From: Fibrobacter sp. UWB16
Lineage (GTDB): Bacteria; Fibrobacterota; Fibrobacteria; Fibrobacterales; Fibrobacteraceae
Assembly (NCBI RefSeq): GCF_900215325.1
Contig: NZ_OCMS01000001.1
Span: 496,001 to 560,000 of the forward strand
Length of the DNA: 64,000 nt
Reading direction: 5' to 3'
A model generated the notes under the pieces. It made no database searches. It saw only the letters and a program-made list of their open reading frames with translations, and was not told the origin of the DNA. The position numbers and the translations under genes are program-made. Every line of letters begins with the position of its first letter. Positions within the stretch are counted from its first letter, which is position 1. This document shows, piece by piece, positions 1 through 8,949 of this stretch.

Positions 1-268
1 CAGCTTTATAGCCCTTGGGCGACGTAAAATAGATGCCAGAAAGGCTCCCACGCACCCAGGATTCATCAATAGGCCACAAATCGTTCAAACGATGGGTCGA
101 TACCGCTTCTGCACAAAAAATGGGCTCTTTCCAGGGTTCCTTTTTGTCCAAAAGCAGGATTTGTCCTGTACCGCCCGTCAATTTTCCAAGCTGGTAAGCG
201 GCCATAAGACCGGCCGGACCTGCCCCGCAGATCACCACTTTGTAAGAATTTGAACGAAAACAAGTCAT
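1..268 (-). CDS. FAD-dependent oxidoreductase, geranylgeranyl reductase family (N-terminal part only)
   Basis: The gene runs off the left edge; only the first 89 codons are visible, starting at an ATG at 268. The N-terminus has a Rossmann dinucleotide-binding motif, 'VVICGAGPAGLMAAYQLG', at about residues 11-28. About 20 residues later comes 'EPIFCAEAVSTHRL', which resembles the 'P..CGEGxS' segment of the geranylgeranyl reductase family, flavoproteins that reduce isoprenoid double bonds in lipids, quinones or pigments. That assignment rests on family knowledge and one short motif; another FAD monooxygenase or reductase remains possible. A different reading frame over the same bases (66-263) encodes nothing recognisable and is a shadow. 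The 120 bp between this start and the divergent gene at 391 is AT-rich and must hold both promoters. Confidence 0.75.
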   Translation of the reverse strand, partial: MTCFRSNSYKVVICGAGPAGLMAAYQLGKLTGGTGQILLLDKKEPWKEPIFCAEAVSTHRLNDLWPIDESWVRGSLSGIYFTSPKGYKA

Positions 269-390
269 TTCAACGTAAAATTAGTATTTATTTGGTCACT
301 TTTTATTTTTAGTTGTTAGTTTTGCAAATTTTTTAGTTATTTTAGGGCTATCCGTTATTTGATTTACTTTTTCATAAAGGGAATTTGACT

Positions 391-1710
391 ATGAATATGA
401 AGAACGTCTATAAATTTGGTCTCTGCCTCCTTGGTGCACTCGCGCTCAACGTGTCTGCACAGGATTTCAGAGGTAAAGACCTGAACACCTCCTTCCGTGA
501 CAAGCGTATCGACAACTACCAGTTCCAGAAGGCAAGGGCCATCAAGGGCGTTACGGACTTCCAGCGCTCTGCCGGTGAATCTCCGAACTTCGAAGAAGCA
601 AACCTTCCCGAAGTCTCTTTCCGCAATGCTGTGATTAGCGGCGCCAACTTCGAAAAGGCAAACCTCAAGGGCGCAACGATTAGCGGTGCAGACATCCGTT
701 CTGCAAACTTCGAAGGCGCAAACCTCGAAGGCGCAAACCTCTATCGTGCAACGCTTCTCGATAGCAAATTCCCGAAGGCCAACCTCAAGAACGCCCGTCT
801 CGACGCAATGAAGGTCTCTGACGAATGCGACTTCAGCAAGGCAGACCTCACTCAGGCTTCCGTGATGGACATGGACCTTACCCGTGCTGACTTCAGCAAG
901 GCAAACCTCACCAACACGAACTTCTCCCGTTCCTTGATGGCTAACAGCGACCTCCGCAAGACCACCATGGAAAAGACGGATTTCACGGCTTGCAACCTCA
1001 TCGCTGCAAACTTCTCCAGCGTGAAGCTCAACAACGTGAACTTTGCCAAGGCAGGTCTTTCCCAGGCTGACTTCGACGGTGCAGTTTTCAACAACGTGAA
1101 CCTCCAGGAAGCAGACCTTTCCTTGACCACCTTCAATGACGTGGACCTTTCCAGAACACAGCTCCAGAAGGCCAAGTTCGCTCAGTCCAAGGTCAAGAAC
1201 ATGAAGTTCAACAACCAGGACTTGAACGGTGTCATTTTCGACAAGGGCGACGTTTCCAAGAGCTCCTTCGACAAGACCAAACTCAACAAGGCTTCTTTCT
1301 TTGACGCCAACGTCAGCAAGAACGTGTTCAACTACGCCGAACTCATGAAGGCTGTTTTCGACGGTGCCTACGTATTCAAGGACATCTTCGATAACGCCGA
1401 CCTCACCAAGGCAAACTTTGCAAACTCCACCATCGAACGCTCTGCATTCAACAATTCTCAGCTTTCCGGTGCAAACTTCTCTGGTGCTAAGCTCATCAAG
1501 GTCACCTTCACCAACGCAAAGATGGAAGGTGTCAAGATTGACGCAGACACCAAGATGGAAGACGTGGACTTCTCCGGTGCAGACCTTACCGGCGCAAAGA
1601 TTGAAAAGTTCACTGCCAAGCGCGTGACCTACAACGAAAGAACCAAGTTCCCCAACGGTTTCGACCCGCGCGCATTCGGTTTCACCAGACCGGGCGAAAA
1701 GCGCAAGTAA
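391..1710 (+). CDS. exported pentapeptide-repeat protein
   Basis: The 439-residue protein has a signal peptide (basic start, hydrophobic core, cleavage near 'NVSAQ', about residue 23). From about residue 50 to 410 it is an almost unbroken array of pentapeptide repeats of the A(D/N)LxX type, for example 'ANFEKANLKGATISGADI' and 'ANFEGANLEGANLYRATL'. Such arrays fold as a right-handed quadrilateral beta-helix. The role is unknown: some cytosolic relatives mimic DNA and bind gyrase, but this one is exported, so a periplasmic or surface structural role is more likely (inference). A TTG six bases upstream is also in frame; I chose ATG 391 because AGGGA lies nine bases before it. Lysine is frequent in the repeats. 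The gene appears monocistronic, followed by a strong terminator at 1734-1765. Confidence 0.85.
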   Translation: MNMKNVYKFGLCLLGALALNVSAQDFRGKDLNTSFRDKRIDNYQFQKARAIKGVTDFQRSAGESPNFEEANLPEVSFRNAVISGANFEKANLKGATISGADIRSANFEGANLEGANLYRATLLDSKFPKANLKNARLDAMKVSDECDFSKADLTQASVMDMDLTRADFSKANLTNTNFSRSLMANSDLRKTTMEKTDFTACNLIAANFSSVKLNNVNFAKAGLSQADFDGAVFNNVNLQEADLSLTTFNDVDLSRTQLQKAKFAQSKVKNMKFNNQDLNGVIFDKGDVSKSSFDKTKLNKASFFDANVSKNVFNYAELMKAVFDGAYVFKDIFDNADLTKANFANSTIERSAFNNSQLSGANFSGAKLIKVTFTNAKMEGVKIDADTKMEDVDFSGADLTGAKIEKFTAKRVTYNERTKFPNGFDPRAFGFTRPGEKRK

Positions 1711-1733
1711 GCCTATCTGAATAACGGAAATGA

Positions 1734-1765
1734 GGGACGCTCCATTGGAGCGTCCCTTTTCTTTT
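1734..1765 (+). terminator. Rho-independent terminator of the pentapeptide-repeat gene
   Basis: Perfect 10-bp stem (GGGACGCTCC / GGAGCGTCCC) with a 3-nt loop, followed by TTTTCTTTT. It lies 24 bp after the stop codon, and its T-tract ends 17 bp before the stop of the convergent radA gene. Confidence 0.9.
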
Positions 1766-1782
1766 GCAGCACCAAAGGGGCC

Positions 1783-3174
1783 TTACTTCTTGTCCATAAG
1801 CCAGCTTATCGCTTCAGACAGAGAATGCACACGTACGACCTTCATCCGCCCGACATTCTCCGAAAGCTTGCAACTCGCCGGCACAACAGCCTCCGTCATC
1901 CCTAGGCGGCTTGCTTCCTTGAGCCTCTGGTCTAAAAGACTTACGCCACGCACCTCGCCCGACAGTCCAAGCTCCCCAATCGCAATCGTCTGTCGCGAAA
2001 GCGGGATTCCCAAGTGATTGCTTGCCACAGCAAGCGCCAAAGCCAAGTCCGACGACGCATCATTCACCTTCATGCCACCGGCAATGCTTGCAAACACGTC
2101 CGAGGCTCCAATCGTTATACCACCGAACTTTTCCAAAAGCGCAAGGATGATCGTAAGGCGCTTCGGGTCAATCCCTGCCGCCACACGCTGCGGCACCGCA
2201 AAATTCGTCTGGTTCACCAAAGCCTGCGTTTCGAACAGGAGCGCCCGCGAGCCCTCCATCGTACAGCAGACGGCACTCCCCGGTGTCGGCGGAACACCCT
2301 CCTGCAAAAAGACCTTGCTCGGGTTCAGCACCGGATTCAATCCATGGCTCGTCATTTCAAAAACGCCAATTTCATCGGTCGCCCCAAAGCGGTTCTTGAT
2401 AGTGCGCAAGAGCCTGTACTGGTGATTCCGGTCGCCTTCAAAGTAAACGACTGTATCCACCATGTGTTCCAAAATTCTAGGTCCGGCAATCTGCCCATCC
2501 TTCGTCACGTGCCCGATCAGAATTGTAATGCAGCCGGAGTTTTTGGCAAAGACCATCAAGTCCAGTGTGCATTCACGCAACTGCGTCGCGCAGCCGGGAG
2601 TCCCAGCAAGTTCACTCTTGTAAACCGTCTGGATAGAGTCAATCACAAGGACCTGAGGTTTGACCTCTTTAGCCTGCTCCAAAATCTTTTCGAGATTCGT
2701 CTCGCAAAGGAGCATCATGTCACTCCCCGAAACGTTCAACCGTTCACTGCGGAGCTTCACCTGACAGGCGCTCTCTTCGCCACTCACGTATAAAGCCTTT
2801 ACACCCGCAGCATTCATCGTCGCAAGCGTCGTGAGCACAAGCGTCGATTTGCCAATCCCCGGATCGCCACCAATAAGCACCAAGCTTCCCGGAGCAAAGC
2901 CGCCTCCGAGCACACGGTCAAATTCTGAATTTGCAGTACTCAAGCGCCGAGTATCTTCTGTCGCGACATCCTTGAGCAACACCACCTTATGGACAGGCCC
3001 GCCAAGACCACGCCCTGTACGCCCAGCCCCCTCAGCAATCCGTTCAACAACATGTTCCTTAAGCGAGCTCCACGCCCCACAAAACGGGCACTTGCCAGCC
3101 CACTTGGGAGTTGTATTGCCACATTCCGTACAGAGATACTCAATTTCTTTCTTAGACTTATTTAGTGCCACCAT
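1783..3174 (-). CDS. radA: DNA repair protein RadA (Sms)
   Basis: The 463-residue protein has the standard RadA order: an N-terminal zinc finger ('YLCTECGNTTPKWAGKCPFC'), a RecA-like ATPase with Walker A 'GGDPGIGKSTL', the RadA-specific 'KNRFG' motif, and a C-terminal Lon-like domain ending in the 'LGLSGEVRGV' and 'VVPASC' region. RadA promotes branch migration of recombination intermediates in the cytoplasm. An in-frame GTG lies two codons upstream; ATG 3174 is preferred because a TATATTA box sits six bases upstream of it, the spacing seen at many genes here. No Shine-Dalgarno sequence is visible. The upstream neighbour on the same strand begins about 4 kb away and ends at 3276, about 100 bp before this start. 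Confidence 0.95.
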   Translation of the reverse strand: MVALNKSKKEIEYLCTECGNTTPKWAGKCPFCGAWSSLKEHVVERIAEGAGRTGRGLGGPVHKVVLLKDVATEDTRRLSTANSEFDRVLGGGFAPGSLVLIGGDPGIGKSTLVLTTLATMNAAGVKALYVSGEESACQVKLRSERLNVSGSDMMLLCETNLEKILEQAKEVKPQVLVIDSIQTVYKSELAGTPGCATQLRECTLDLMVFAKNSGCITILIGHVTKDGQIAGPRILEHMVDTVVYFEGDRNHQYRLLRTIKNRFGATDEIGVFEMTSHGLNPVLNPSKVFLQEGVPPTPGSAVCCTMEGSRALLFETQALVNQTNFAVPQRVAAGIDPKRLTIILALLEKFGGITIGASDVFASIAGGMKVNDASSDLALALAVASNHLGIPLSRQTIAIGELGLSGEVRGVSLLDQRLKEASRLGMTEAVVPASCKLSENVGRMKVVRVHSLSEAISWLMDKK

Positions 3175-3180
3175 GTGCAC

Positions 3181-3187
3181 TAATATA
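3181..3187 (-). promoter_or_regulatory. TATATTA box directly upstream of radA
   Basis: On the minus strand TATATTA lies six bases before ATG 3174. This matches the start-proximal box seen at obg, dapA, cysE and priA, and suggests a leaderless or very short 5' leader. Assigned by pattern only. Confidence 0.45.
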
Positions 3188-3275
3188 ATAAAAGTAGAAT
3201 GTCAAAAGGTGACAATATACGGAAAATTTCCCACCCATAGGACGGGAAATTGACTTTTTGCATGGAGGAAAAGCT

Positions 3276-6200
3276 TTATATCAATTCATTTTTGGCATGC
3301 GTAACATCCGAAACGGTAATGATGTACTTGTCAGAACCATTATACAGCGGTTTTGCGCGAACGAACTTCACATGTCCATCTTCAAGCGTCAGAGTTCTGC
3401 CATAAGTTTCACCAGAAGCACTATTTCGATTAGCCCGTTCCATAAACGCTTCCACAGAGCAAACAGGCATCTGGAACAACTTACAGAGATTCTCTATCGA
3501 ATCCGATATAGACCTTTGGACATACATAGGCTTACCTTCAAGGCAAGATAGACTCAATAGTCTATTAGTATTGCCATCGAGATAAATGATTTGGTCATAC
3601 AGATTCAAAACGACAGCATCCGTCAATTCCTTGTAGGCTTCGACATCCGTATCGTTTTCATTCTGGAGTTTCAAAATCACGTCACCCGTATCCGGGTCTG
3701 CCATCATGTCAAAAGTCGATTTGATGGAGAACCATCCATTCTTCAAATTATAATTCAAATTCAGCGAAGGAACGGCCCGCTTATTTGCATAAGCAAGAAT
3801 CAATTTTTCACGAGTGTAGTTTGACGTTTTCTGGACATTTACACTATCCTTTGACATCAGACTCGACAGGTAGTTGTAATGAGCATCGTAAGTGTACTTG
3901 CCATTCATTTCTTCAGGAATGTAGCTAATGCCTTCCATTCTGATAACCGGAGAATTTTTCGTAAGGTTCCAGAACAAGTATCCCTTATAACCCGGTTCGT
4001 ACGACTTGGTATGAGTAGCCTCGCCCGACGCCATAAATATCTTGAACGCATTCTTGCGACCAAAGTAATTTTTCAAAGCCATATCGTCTTCAGAGACAAA
4101 CACCGACAAAATGCGTCCATACGGGGTATCCCTAAAATAACGACCCACATGGTAAATACGTTTGACAAATCCCTTCTTGGTCCTGACTCTGTATGTCGTT
4201 TGTGAAGGCAGAGCACCCCTACTCCGGAACAGAGTTTCAAGAGTTTCATCAACGGCAGCATAATCTTCTGGAAGAACAGCCCCCTCAAACTTATTACCCG
4301 CCAAGCTGCGGAAATCGTCAACGTTATCGCAATCGAAGATTTCTAGCGCACGGCCATTCACATACAGGATATCCCCACTGACAGCTTCCAAAAGGATAAC
4401 TCCACCCGGGACGTATTCCATATAGTTCAGCGCAAGCTGGTGGAGCAGTTCCGTATTCTTGATGGCATCGTCAATTTTCGACTTGACCTGATCCTTATTC
4501 TTAATCGGCGTAAGGATTGACTGATAAGCCCCCAAGCGGACACTTTCCTTTGCCAATTCTTCGTTATCGGTCATCACGATAAACGGCATCTGGAATTCAT
4601 GCTTGTCGCCATGGAATTTCTGAATAATCTTGAAGCCATCGATTTTCGGAAGAGCGGCATCCACCAGCGCTAACGAAATACGGTTACCATACTCCAGCAA
4701 GAAATTGAGCACCTGTTCGCCATCTTCGGCAATCAGCAAGTTGTAATTCGATCTCAAGACACTTTCAAGGAAAGCGCGGTTCTGCGGATTCGTATCGGCA
4801 AGCAAGATTGTCTTTGCATCTGTCGGGAGCGACGTAATCTTACTACTCGGTGAAGAGATATCAAAGGCGCTCACATGCGTATTGCGCAGAGACATGTCAT
4901 AAATGTGGTTACCTTCAATATCGGCAATCAGGTATCCACTCAAGAAGACATACGAACCACGAGCGGCATACGTTATTTCACGCGGACCCGTATAAGCCGC
5001 CTTTTCAGCTTCGTGCAGCGTATAGTACGCCGGATCCTCGAGATCATTGATGGCCTTTTCAACATCTTCAATATGGGCAAAGCCAAGGCTCGATATCTGC
5101 TCTTCGAGCTGCTTGTTCACAAACAAGAACTTAAACAAGCCATCCTTATAAGAGAGAATTCCCTTAGGAGAATCCACAAGGTAGTCTAAGCTTCCCAATT
5201 TGGAATAAACCACACGTGCATTATGGTCTTCGACAGCCATACCAATGGATTCCATGTGTTTCATGGTATCCTTTAACGGCTGAGGTTTTCCGTAATAGTA
5301 CCCCTGGACCTTTTCGCAACCGATGCCCTTCAAGAAATCCATCTGTTCCTTGGTCTCGACACCTTCGGCAAGAGTCTTTAGCCCAAGATTTTTCGCCATG
5401 CGAACCGTGGAACTGATAATCGTGCGAGAGGCATCGTTAAAGTTCGAAAGGAACGCCATGTCGATTTTTAGCTCATCGAACTTGTAATCCTTAAGCGTAT
5501 TGAGCGAAGAGTATCCACTGCCAAAGTCGTCCATCCAGACTTCGTAACCGACCAAACGGAATCTCTGGATTTCGCTTTGGACATAGGAATCCGAAGCCAT
5601 GATGCTTTCTGTAATTTCGACTCGGATGTATTCTCGGTCAATGCTGTATTTTTTAAGAGCTCGTTCCACGACATCAAAGATATCGCAGCCGATAAAGTCC
5701 AGACGCGAAAGGTTAAAGGACACAGGGACAATCGGTTTGCCAGCATCCAGTTCCGCTCGCATTTCCTTACAGACAATGTTAATGACGTGGCTATCAAGCT
5801 TATGGATCTGGCGAGATTCTTCGAGAGCGCCAATAAAGACCGCCGGATTCAAGAAACCATATTGCGGGTCCACCCAACGGGCCAGCGCTTCCATACCGCA
5901 GAAAGTTTCCGTAATCGTACGGACCACCGGCTGGTAGTAAACCTTGATGTAACCATTATTTATAGCCTCGTCAATGTGGTTTACCACGTAATTCTGCAGC
6001 ACAAGCGTCTTGCGCAAATCTTCATCGTAATAGCGGAAAAAGTTATCACTAGACTGTTTCTGAACCTTGCATGCAATCTTAGCCTTTTCGCAGGCATCGA
6101 CCATCGTTTCAAAATCATCAATCTTACAGACCCCGATGTTCACATCCATCGAAATCTTGGAAACGACACTCTTGACATATTTGCGGATTTCACAAAGTTT

Positions 6201-7241
6201 TTTCTCGATGTTTTTCATGTCAGCAACGACCGTAAAATGGTCATTGGCTAAACGACAAATCAAGTTATTCGGGAATACTTTCTTTAGCGCCGCTGCAAAA
6301 TTGAGCAAAAACTCATTGCCCTTATCATAGCCATTGGCGTTATTGTAGAGTTTCATCCCGACAATGTCAAAGAATACGACAGAAGGAGTTCCTCCGGCAA
6401 TCCGGATATCGGTCACATAGCTTTCGCCACGCATGCGGCAATATTCCATATTCGGAAGTCCCGTCAACGTATCAAAATAACGGTCCGTTCTTTCACTTAT
6501 CCTATGGAAAATCGCATCCTTACCATGCCACTTGATCAGGGAAGCCTTTAAAATCAAATCTCCGCCCGTACGGGAATTCGGAACAAGGACTTCACCTTTT
6601 TCAAGGACCTCGTCAAGAGTAATGAGCTGGACTTCATTAGGGTCAAAGAAATATTCTTCAAATGTAATGCCGGAATCAAAAGCTTTTACAGGCGTCCAGA
6701 CCTTATCTACAGACGCACTGAGCATGTAGATTTCGTGAGTCTTGGCATCGACAATGACAAAAGGCTCTACGCTGTCATTGTTCAAAAACTCAATCAAGCT
6801 GTTATCAAATTCATTACGGAAATCCTTGCACGTATCAAAAGCAGAGGTCACATCGTCGTAAACAACAATTGCACATTCAGAGCCATCATCCAAAATACGA
6901 TGGTAACCTTGGGCATGCAATGTACGGTATTCGTCCTTGCCATACAGTTTTTGGCGGTAAACAACCTCGTAGTGCCCATTCTTGTTTTTTGCAAATTCTT
7001 TAGCCTTAGTCGCTACAAAAACAATGTCTTCACGATGGACATCTCTGTACATGTCCGTATCGAGGAACTTCAACAAATCTTCGCGAGTACAACCAGGGGT
7101 CTGCCAACGAACAAGTCCATCAGAAACAAGAATAGTCTGAATATGACCATCTACAAATCGGTAGACAGCAAGCGGAACTTCGGAATGCTCCAATTCATTC
7201 CGAATCCCCTCAGGAATCTTTTTTTCACCAGCATCAGACAT
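3276..7241 (-). CDS. multidomain EAL phosphodiesterase with degenerate GGDEF, receiver and PAS domains
   Basis: A 1321-residue cytoplasmic signalling protein without membrane segments. Approximate order: PAS-like (20-120), second sensor-like region (150-250), GGDEF fold (258-415), EAL (425-675), PAS-like (700-790), receiver (810-930), PAS (940-1060), and a further sensor-like C-terminus. The GGDEF signature is replaced by 'LANDHF', so cyclase activity is unlikely. The EAL domain keeps 'MEALARW', 'VEITES' and 'MDDFGSGYSSL', so c-di-GMP hydrolysis is plausible. The receiver has the acceptor Asp ('LALVDAALP') but Thr replaces the invariant Lys before Pro ('ILTPIKN'), so phosphotransfer signalling may be altered. 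The start at 7241 is supported by GGAGG nine bases upstream; the in-frame GTG at 7247 would be too close to that site. No histidine kinase is adjacent. A 9-bp inverted repeat lies 73 bp upstream. Confidence 0.9.
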   Translation of the reverse strand: MSDAGEKKIPEGIRNELEHSEVPLAVYRFVDGHIQTILVSDGLVRWQTPGCTREDLLKFLDTDMYRDVHREDIVFVATKAKEFAKNKNGHYEVVYRQKLYGKDEYRTLHAQGYHRILDDGSECAIVVYDDVTSAFDTCKDFRNEFDNSLIEFLNNDSVEPFVIVDAKTHEIYMLSASVDKVWTPVKAFDSGITFEEYFFDPNEVQLITLDEVLEKGEVLVPNSRTGGDLILKASLIKWHGKDAIFHRISERTDRYFDTLTGLPNMEYCRMRGESYVTDIRIAGGTPSVVFFDIVGMKLYNNANGYDKGNEFLLNFAAALKKVFPNNLICRLANDHFTVVADMKNIEKKLCEIRKYVKSVVSKISMDVNIGVCKIDDFETMVDACEKAKIACKVQKQSSDNFFRYYDEDLRKTLVLQNYVVNHIDEAINNGYIKVYYQPVVRTITETFCGMEALARWVDPQYGFLNPAVFIGALEESRQIHKLDSHVINIVCKEMRAELDAGKPIVPVSFNLSRLDFIGCDIFDVVERALKKYSIDREYIRVEITESIMASDSYVQSEIQRFRLVGYEVWMDDFGSGYSSLNTLKDYKFDELKIDMAFLSNFNDASRTIISSTVRMAKNLGLKTLAEGVETKEQMDFLKGIGCEKVQGYYYGKPQPLKDTMKHMESIGMAVEDHNARVVYSKLGSLDYLVDSPKGILSYKDGLFKFLFVNKQLEEQISSLGFAHIEDVEKAINDLEDPAYYTLHEAEKAAYTGPREITYAARGSYVFLSGYLIADIEGNHIYDMSLRNTHVSAFDISSPSSKITSLPTDAKTILLADTNPQNRAFLESVLRSNYNLLIAEDGEQVLNFLLEYGNRISLALVDAALPKIDGFKIIQKFHGDKHEFQMPFIVMTDNEELAKESVRLGAYQSILTPIKNKDQVKSKIDDAIKNTELLHQLALNYMEYVPGGVILLEAVSGDILYVNGRALEIFDCDNVDDFRSLAGNKFEGAVLPEDYAAVDETLETLFRSRGALPSQTTYRVRTKKGFVKRIYHVGRYFRDTPYGRILSVFVSEDDMALKNYFGRKNAFKIFMASGEATHTKSYEPGYKGYLFWNLTKNSPVIRMEGISYIPEEMNGKYTYDAHYNYLSSLMSKDSVNVQKTSNYTREKLILAYANKRAVPSLNLNYNLKNGWFSIKSTFDMMADPDTGDVILKLQNENDTDVEAYKELTDAVVLNLYDQIIYLDGNTNRLLSLSCLEGKPMYVQRSISDSIENLCKLFQMPVCSVEAFMERANRNSASGETYGRTLTLEDGHVKFVRAKPLYNGSDKYIITVSDVTHAKNELI

Positions 7242-7313
7242 AACCACACGCCTCCGCAGCGAAGGATTTACATCCCATAACAGTCCAAAACCACTCCCCT
7301 CCCTATGTCCCTC

Positions 7314-7335
7314 TAAAGGTTAAAAATAACCTTTA
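7314..7335. promoter_or_regulatory. 9-bp inverted repeat upstream of the EAL gene
   Basis: TAAAGGTTA - AAAA - TAACCTTTA is a perfect inverted repeat about 73 bp upstream of the EAL-protein start, in an AT-rich stretch. It could be an operator or a leader hairpin; nothing visible decides between them. Confidence 0.35.
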
Positions 7336-7447
7336 TTTATTAAAATAGCATAAATTTTTGAAATTCGCAAGTTTTGTGAAGTATTTTCGTATTAAAATTA
7401 AAATATTAGTGTGACTGGCGACACACATTAAAAAGGCCGAAATTTCA

Positions 7448-7482
7448 CAAAAAAGCAAAAATCCCGCAAGGACTGCGGGATT
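7448..7482 (-). terminator. terminator of the SDR gene
   Basis: Read on the minus strand, ATCCCGCA / TGCGGGAT forms an 8-bp stem followed by TTTTTGCTTTTTT. It lies about 30 bp after the stop of the SDR gene at 7513. Confidence 0.85.
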
Positions 7483-7512
7483 AAAAATTCGCCTGTTGGG
7501 CTAAATTTGCAA

Positions 7513-8250
7513 TTAAGCAAAAACTTTACGACCGTTTTCAACAGCATCCACAATGCTCATGCCCACATAATCCTGGGCACTGAACCAGCGGCCACTCTTC
7601 TTGTCATCGAGGAGCACGCTTACAAGGGCACCCGGAACAACGCTTTCAGGAGCATTTGGGGCATTCGGACCACCGAGATCCGTGCGAAGCCACCCCGGAT
7701 CCATGACGTTCATCATCACGTCAGTGCCATTGAGCTTGCAGGCGAAATCCTTCACGAACTTCGTGAGGGCTGCCTTAGCGCAGGCGTAAGCGGCAAGTTC
7801 AGGTTCATTGGCGATACCGCTCGTAGTGAGCTGCATGCGACCAAAACCGCGCTTAATCATGCCCGGCAAAAAGTGGTAGGCAATCTTCATCGGTGCAAAG
7901 AAGTTTACCGCCATCGCCTGACGAAAATCATCCATCGTGTTCGTTGTGTAATCGGCGAAATAGTGGCTCATAAGGCCTGCATTGTTGAACACGAGGTCCA
8001 CCTGCACGCCAAAAGAATCGATTTCGGCAAGGGCAGCGTCAATTTCATCTTCGTTTTCGAGATTGCAGCCCACAGCCTTCACCTGCACGCCATACGGAGC
8101 AAGTTCGGCGAAAACCTTTTCGGCATGGCTTTTGTCGCGGCCCTGCAAAATGAGATTTGCACCGAGTTTAGCCATTTCGATAGCGATGAGGCGGCCGACA
8201 CCACGGCACCCGCCCGTTACCAAGCACCATTTTCCTTTTACATCAATCAT
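7513..8250 (-). CDS. SDR-family NAD(P)-dependent oxidoreductase
   Basis: Classical short-chain dehydrogenase of 245 residues. The cofactor motif is 'TGGCRGVG' near residue 13; 'NNAG' follows the fourth strand; the catalytic set is Ser in 'LTTSGIA' and Tyr-Lys in 'YACAK'. The family reduces or oxidises carbonyl or hydroxyl groups of varied small molecules; nothing here identifies the substrate. The open frame extends 18 codons further upstream, but ATG 8250 is the better start: it begins directly before the first beta strand and has AAAGGGA six bases upstream. It is monocistronic, divergent from the XRE regulator at 8544, and followed by a terminator. The regulator could control it, which is inference from position. 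Confidence 0.88.
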   Translation of the reverse strand: MIDVKGKWCLVTGGCRGVGRLIAIEMAKLGANLILQGRDKSHAEKVFAELAPYGVQVKAVGCNLENEDEIDAALAEIDSFGVQVDLVFNNAGLMSHYFADYTTNTMDDFRQAMAVNFFAPMKIAYHFLPGMIKRGFGRMQLTTSGIANEPELAAYACAKAALTKFVKDFACKLNGTDVMMNVMDPGWLRTDLGGPNAPNAPESVVPGALVSVLLDDKKSGRWFSAQDYVGMSIVDAVENGRKVFA

Positions 8251-8543
8251 TCCGTATCCCTTTGCGCAAAGCGCGGTAAATTTTGCCCTACGAAAAATAA
8301 TCAATCTTTTTCAAAACAGGCGCCAAGGCACTAGACGATTCTGTATACAAATGTAACGACTTATTACCCACCCCTTTAAAACACACCAATTTAATTTTAA
8401 ACAACAAAAATTTTGAGCCAACAAATTAACCGACATTTTATGTCATAATTAATCAACAAAATCAAAAGATATCAAAGTTTTACGTCATTTTGCAAACTAA
8501 AGGATGCACGAACGTTTCCGCTAATTTCATAAAATTAGGCTAC

Positions 8544-8909
8544 ATGTATTACGAGACCATTCTACTCCATGAAGCCATAAGGCTACTTCTGATTTCGATT
8601 CGGCAACAAAGGCACCACACCCAACAGTCGCTATCGATCGAATCTGGGATATCCAGGCAATTCATATCACAAATGGAATGCGGCAAGAAGCAGCCCTCTA
8701 TCGATACGCTTTTTCAACTTTCGTCAGCCCTAAAAACAAATATTTGTACACTCATGGCTGAACTCGATAACATTTATCAGCACCTTTTTTGGCAAAAACA
8801 CCCAAAACTGATCGACAGTGCCACACCACCGCTAATACAAAACGCAGCCGAAAGCGAAGACCCCTGTTTGGAATACATACAGCGAGCAGGTGGATTACAC
8901 AAGCCCTAG
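8544..8909 (+). CDS. XRE-family helix-turn-helix regulator
   Basis: A 121-residue protein with one Cro/C1-type HTH at about residues 10-66; the recognition region is 'LSIESGISRQFISQMECGKK'. The tail of about 55 residues has no recognisable ligand domain and ends in a cysteine-containing stretch. The frame extends upstream to a TTG at 8490, but ATG 8544 starts just before the first HTH helix and has TAAAATTA six bases upstream, the start-proximal box of this genome; there is no Shine-Dalgarno. The flanking 293-bp region to 8250 is very AT-rich. Target unknown; it is divergent from the SDR gene and 40 bp upstream of rlmN. Confidence 0.8.
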   Translation: MYYETILLHEAIRLLLISIRQQRHHTQQSLSIESGISRQFISQMECGKKQPSIDTLFQLSSALKTNICTLMAELDNIYQHLFWQKHPKLIDSATPPLIQNAAESEDPCLEYIQRAGGLHKP

Positions 8910-8935
8910 CCCTTAACAAGAATCTTAAAATTTTC

Positions 8936-8943
8936 TATCTTTT
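8936..8943 (+). promoter_or_regulatory. TATCTTTT box upstream of rlmN
   Basis: TATCTTTT followed by AGGGCT and then ATG 8950. The box-to-start gap is 6 nt, so transcription would begin at or very near the start codon. This matches TAnnTTTG, the -7 element known from Bacteroidota. Confidence 0.45.
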
Positions 8944-8949
8944 AGGGCT

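Noticed and set aside
66-263. 65-residue frame on the minus strand at the left edge
   Set aside because: The overlapping frame starting at 268 has a clear FAD-binding motif and is the real gene.
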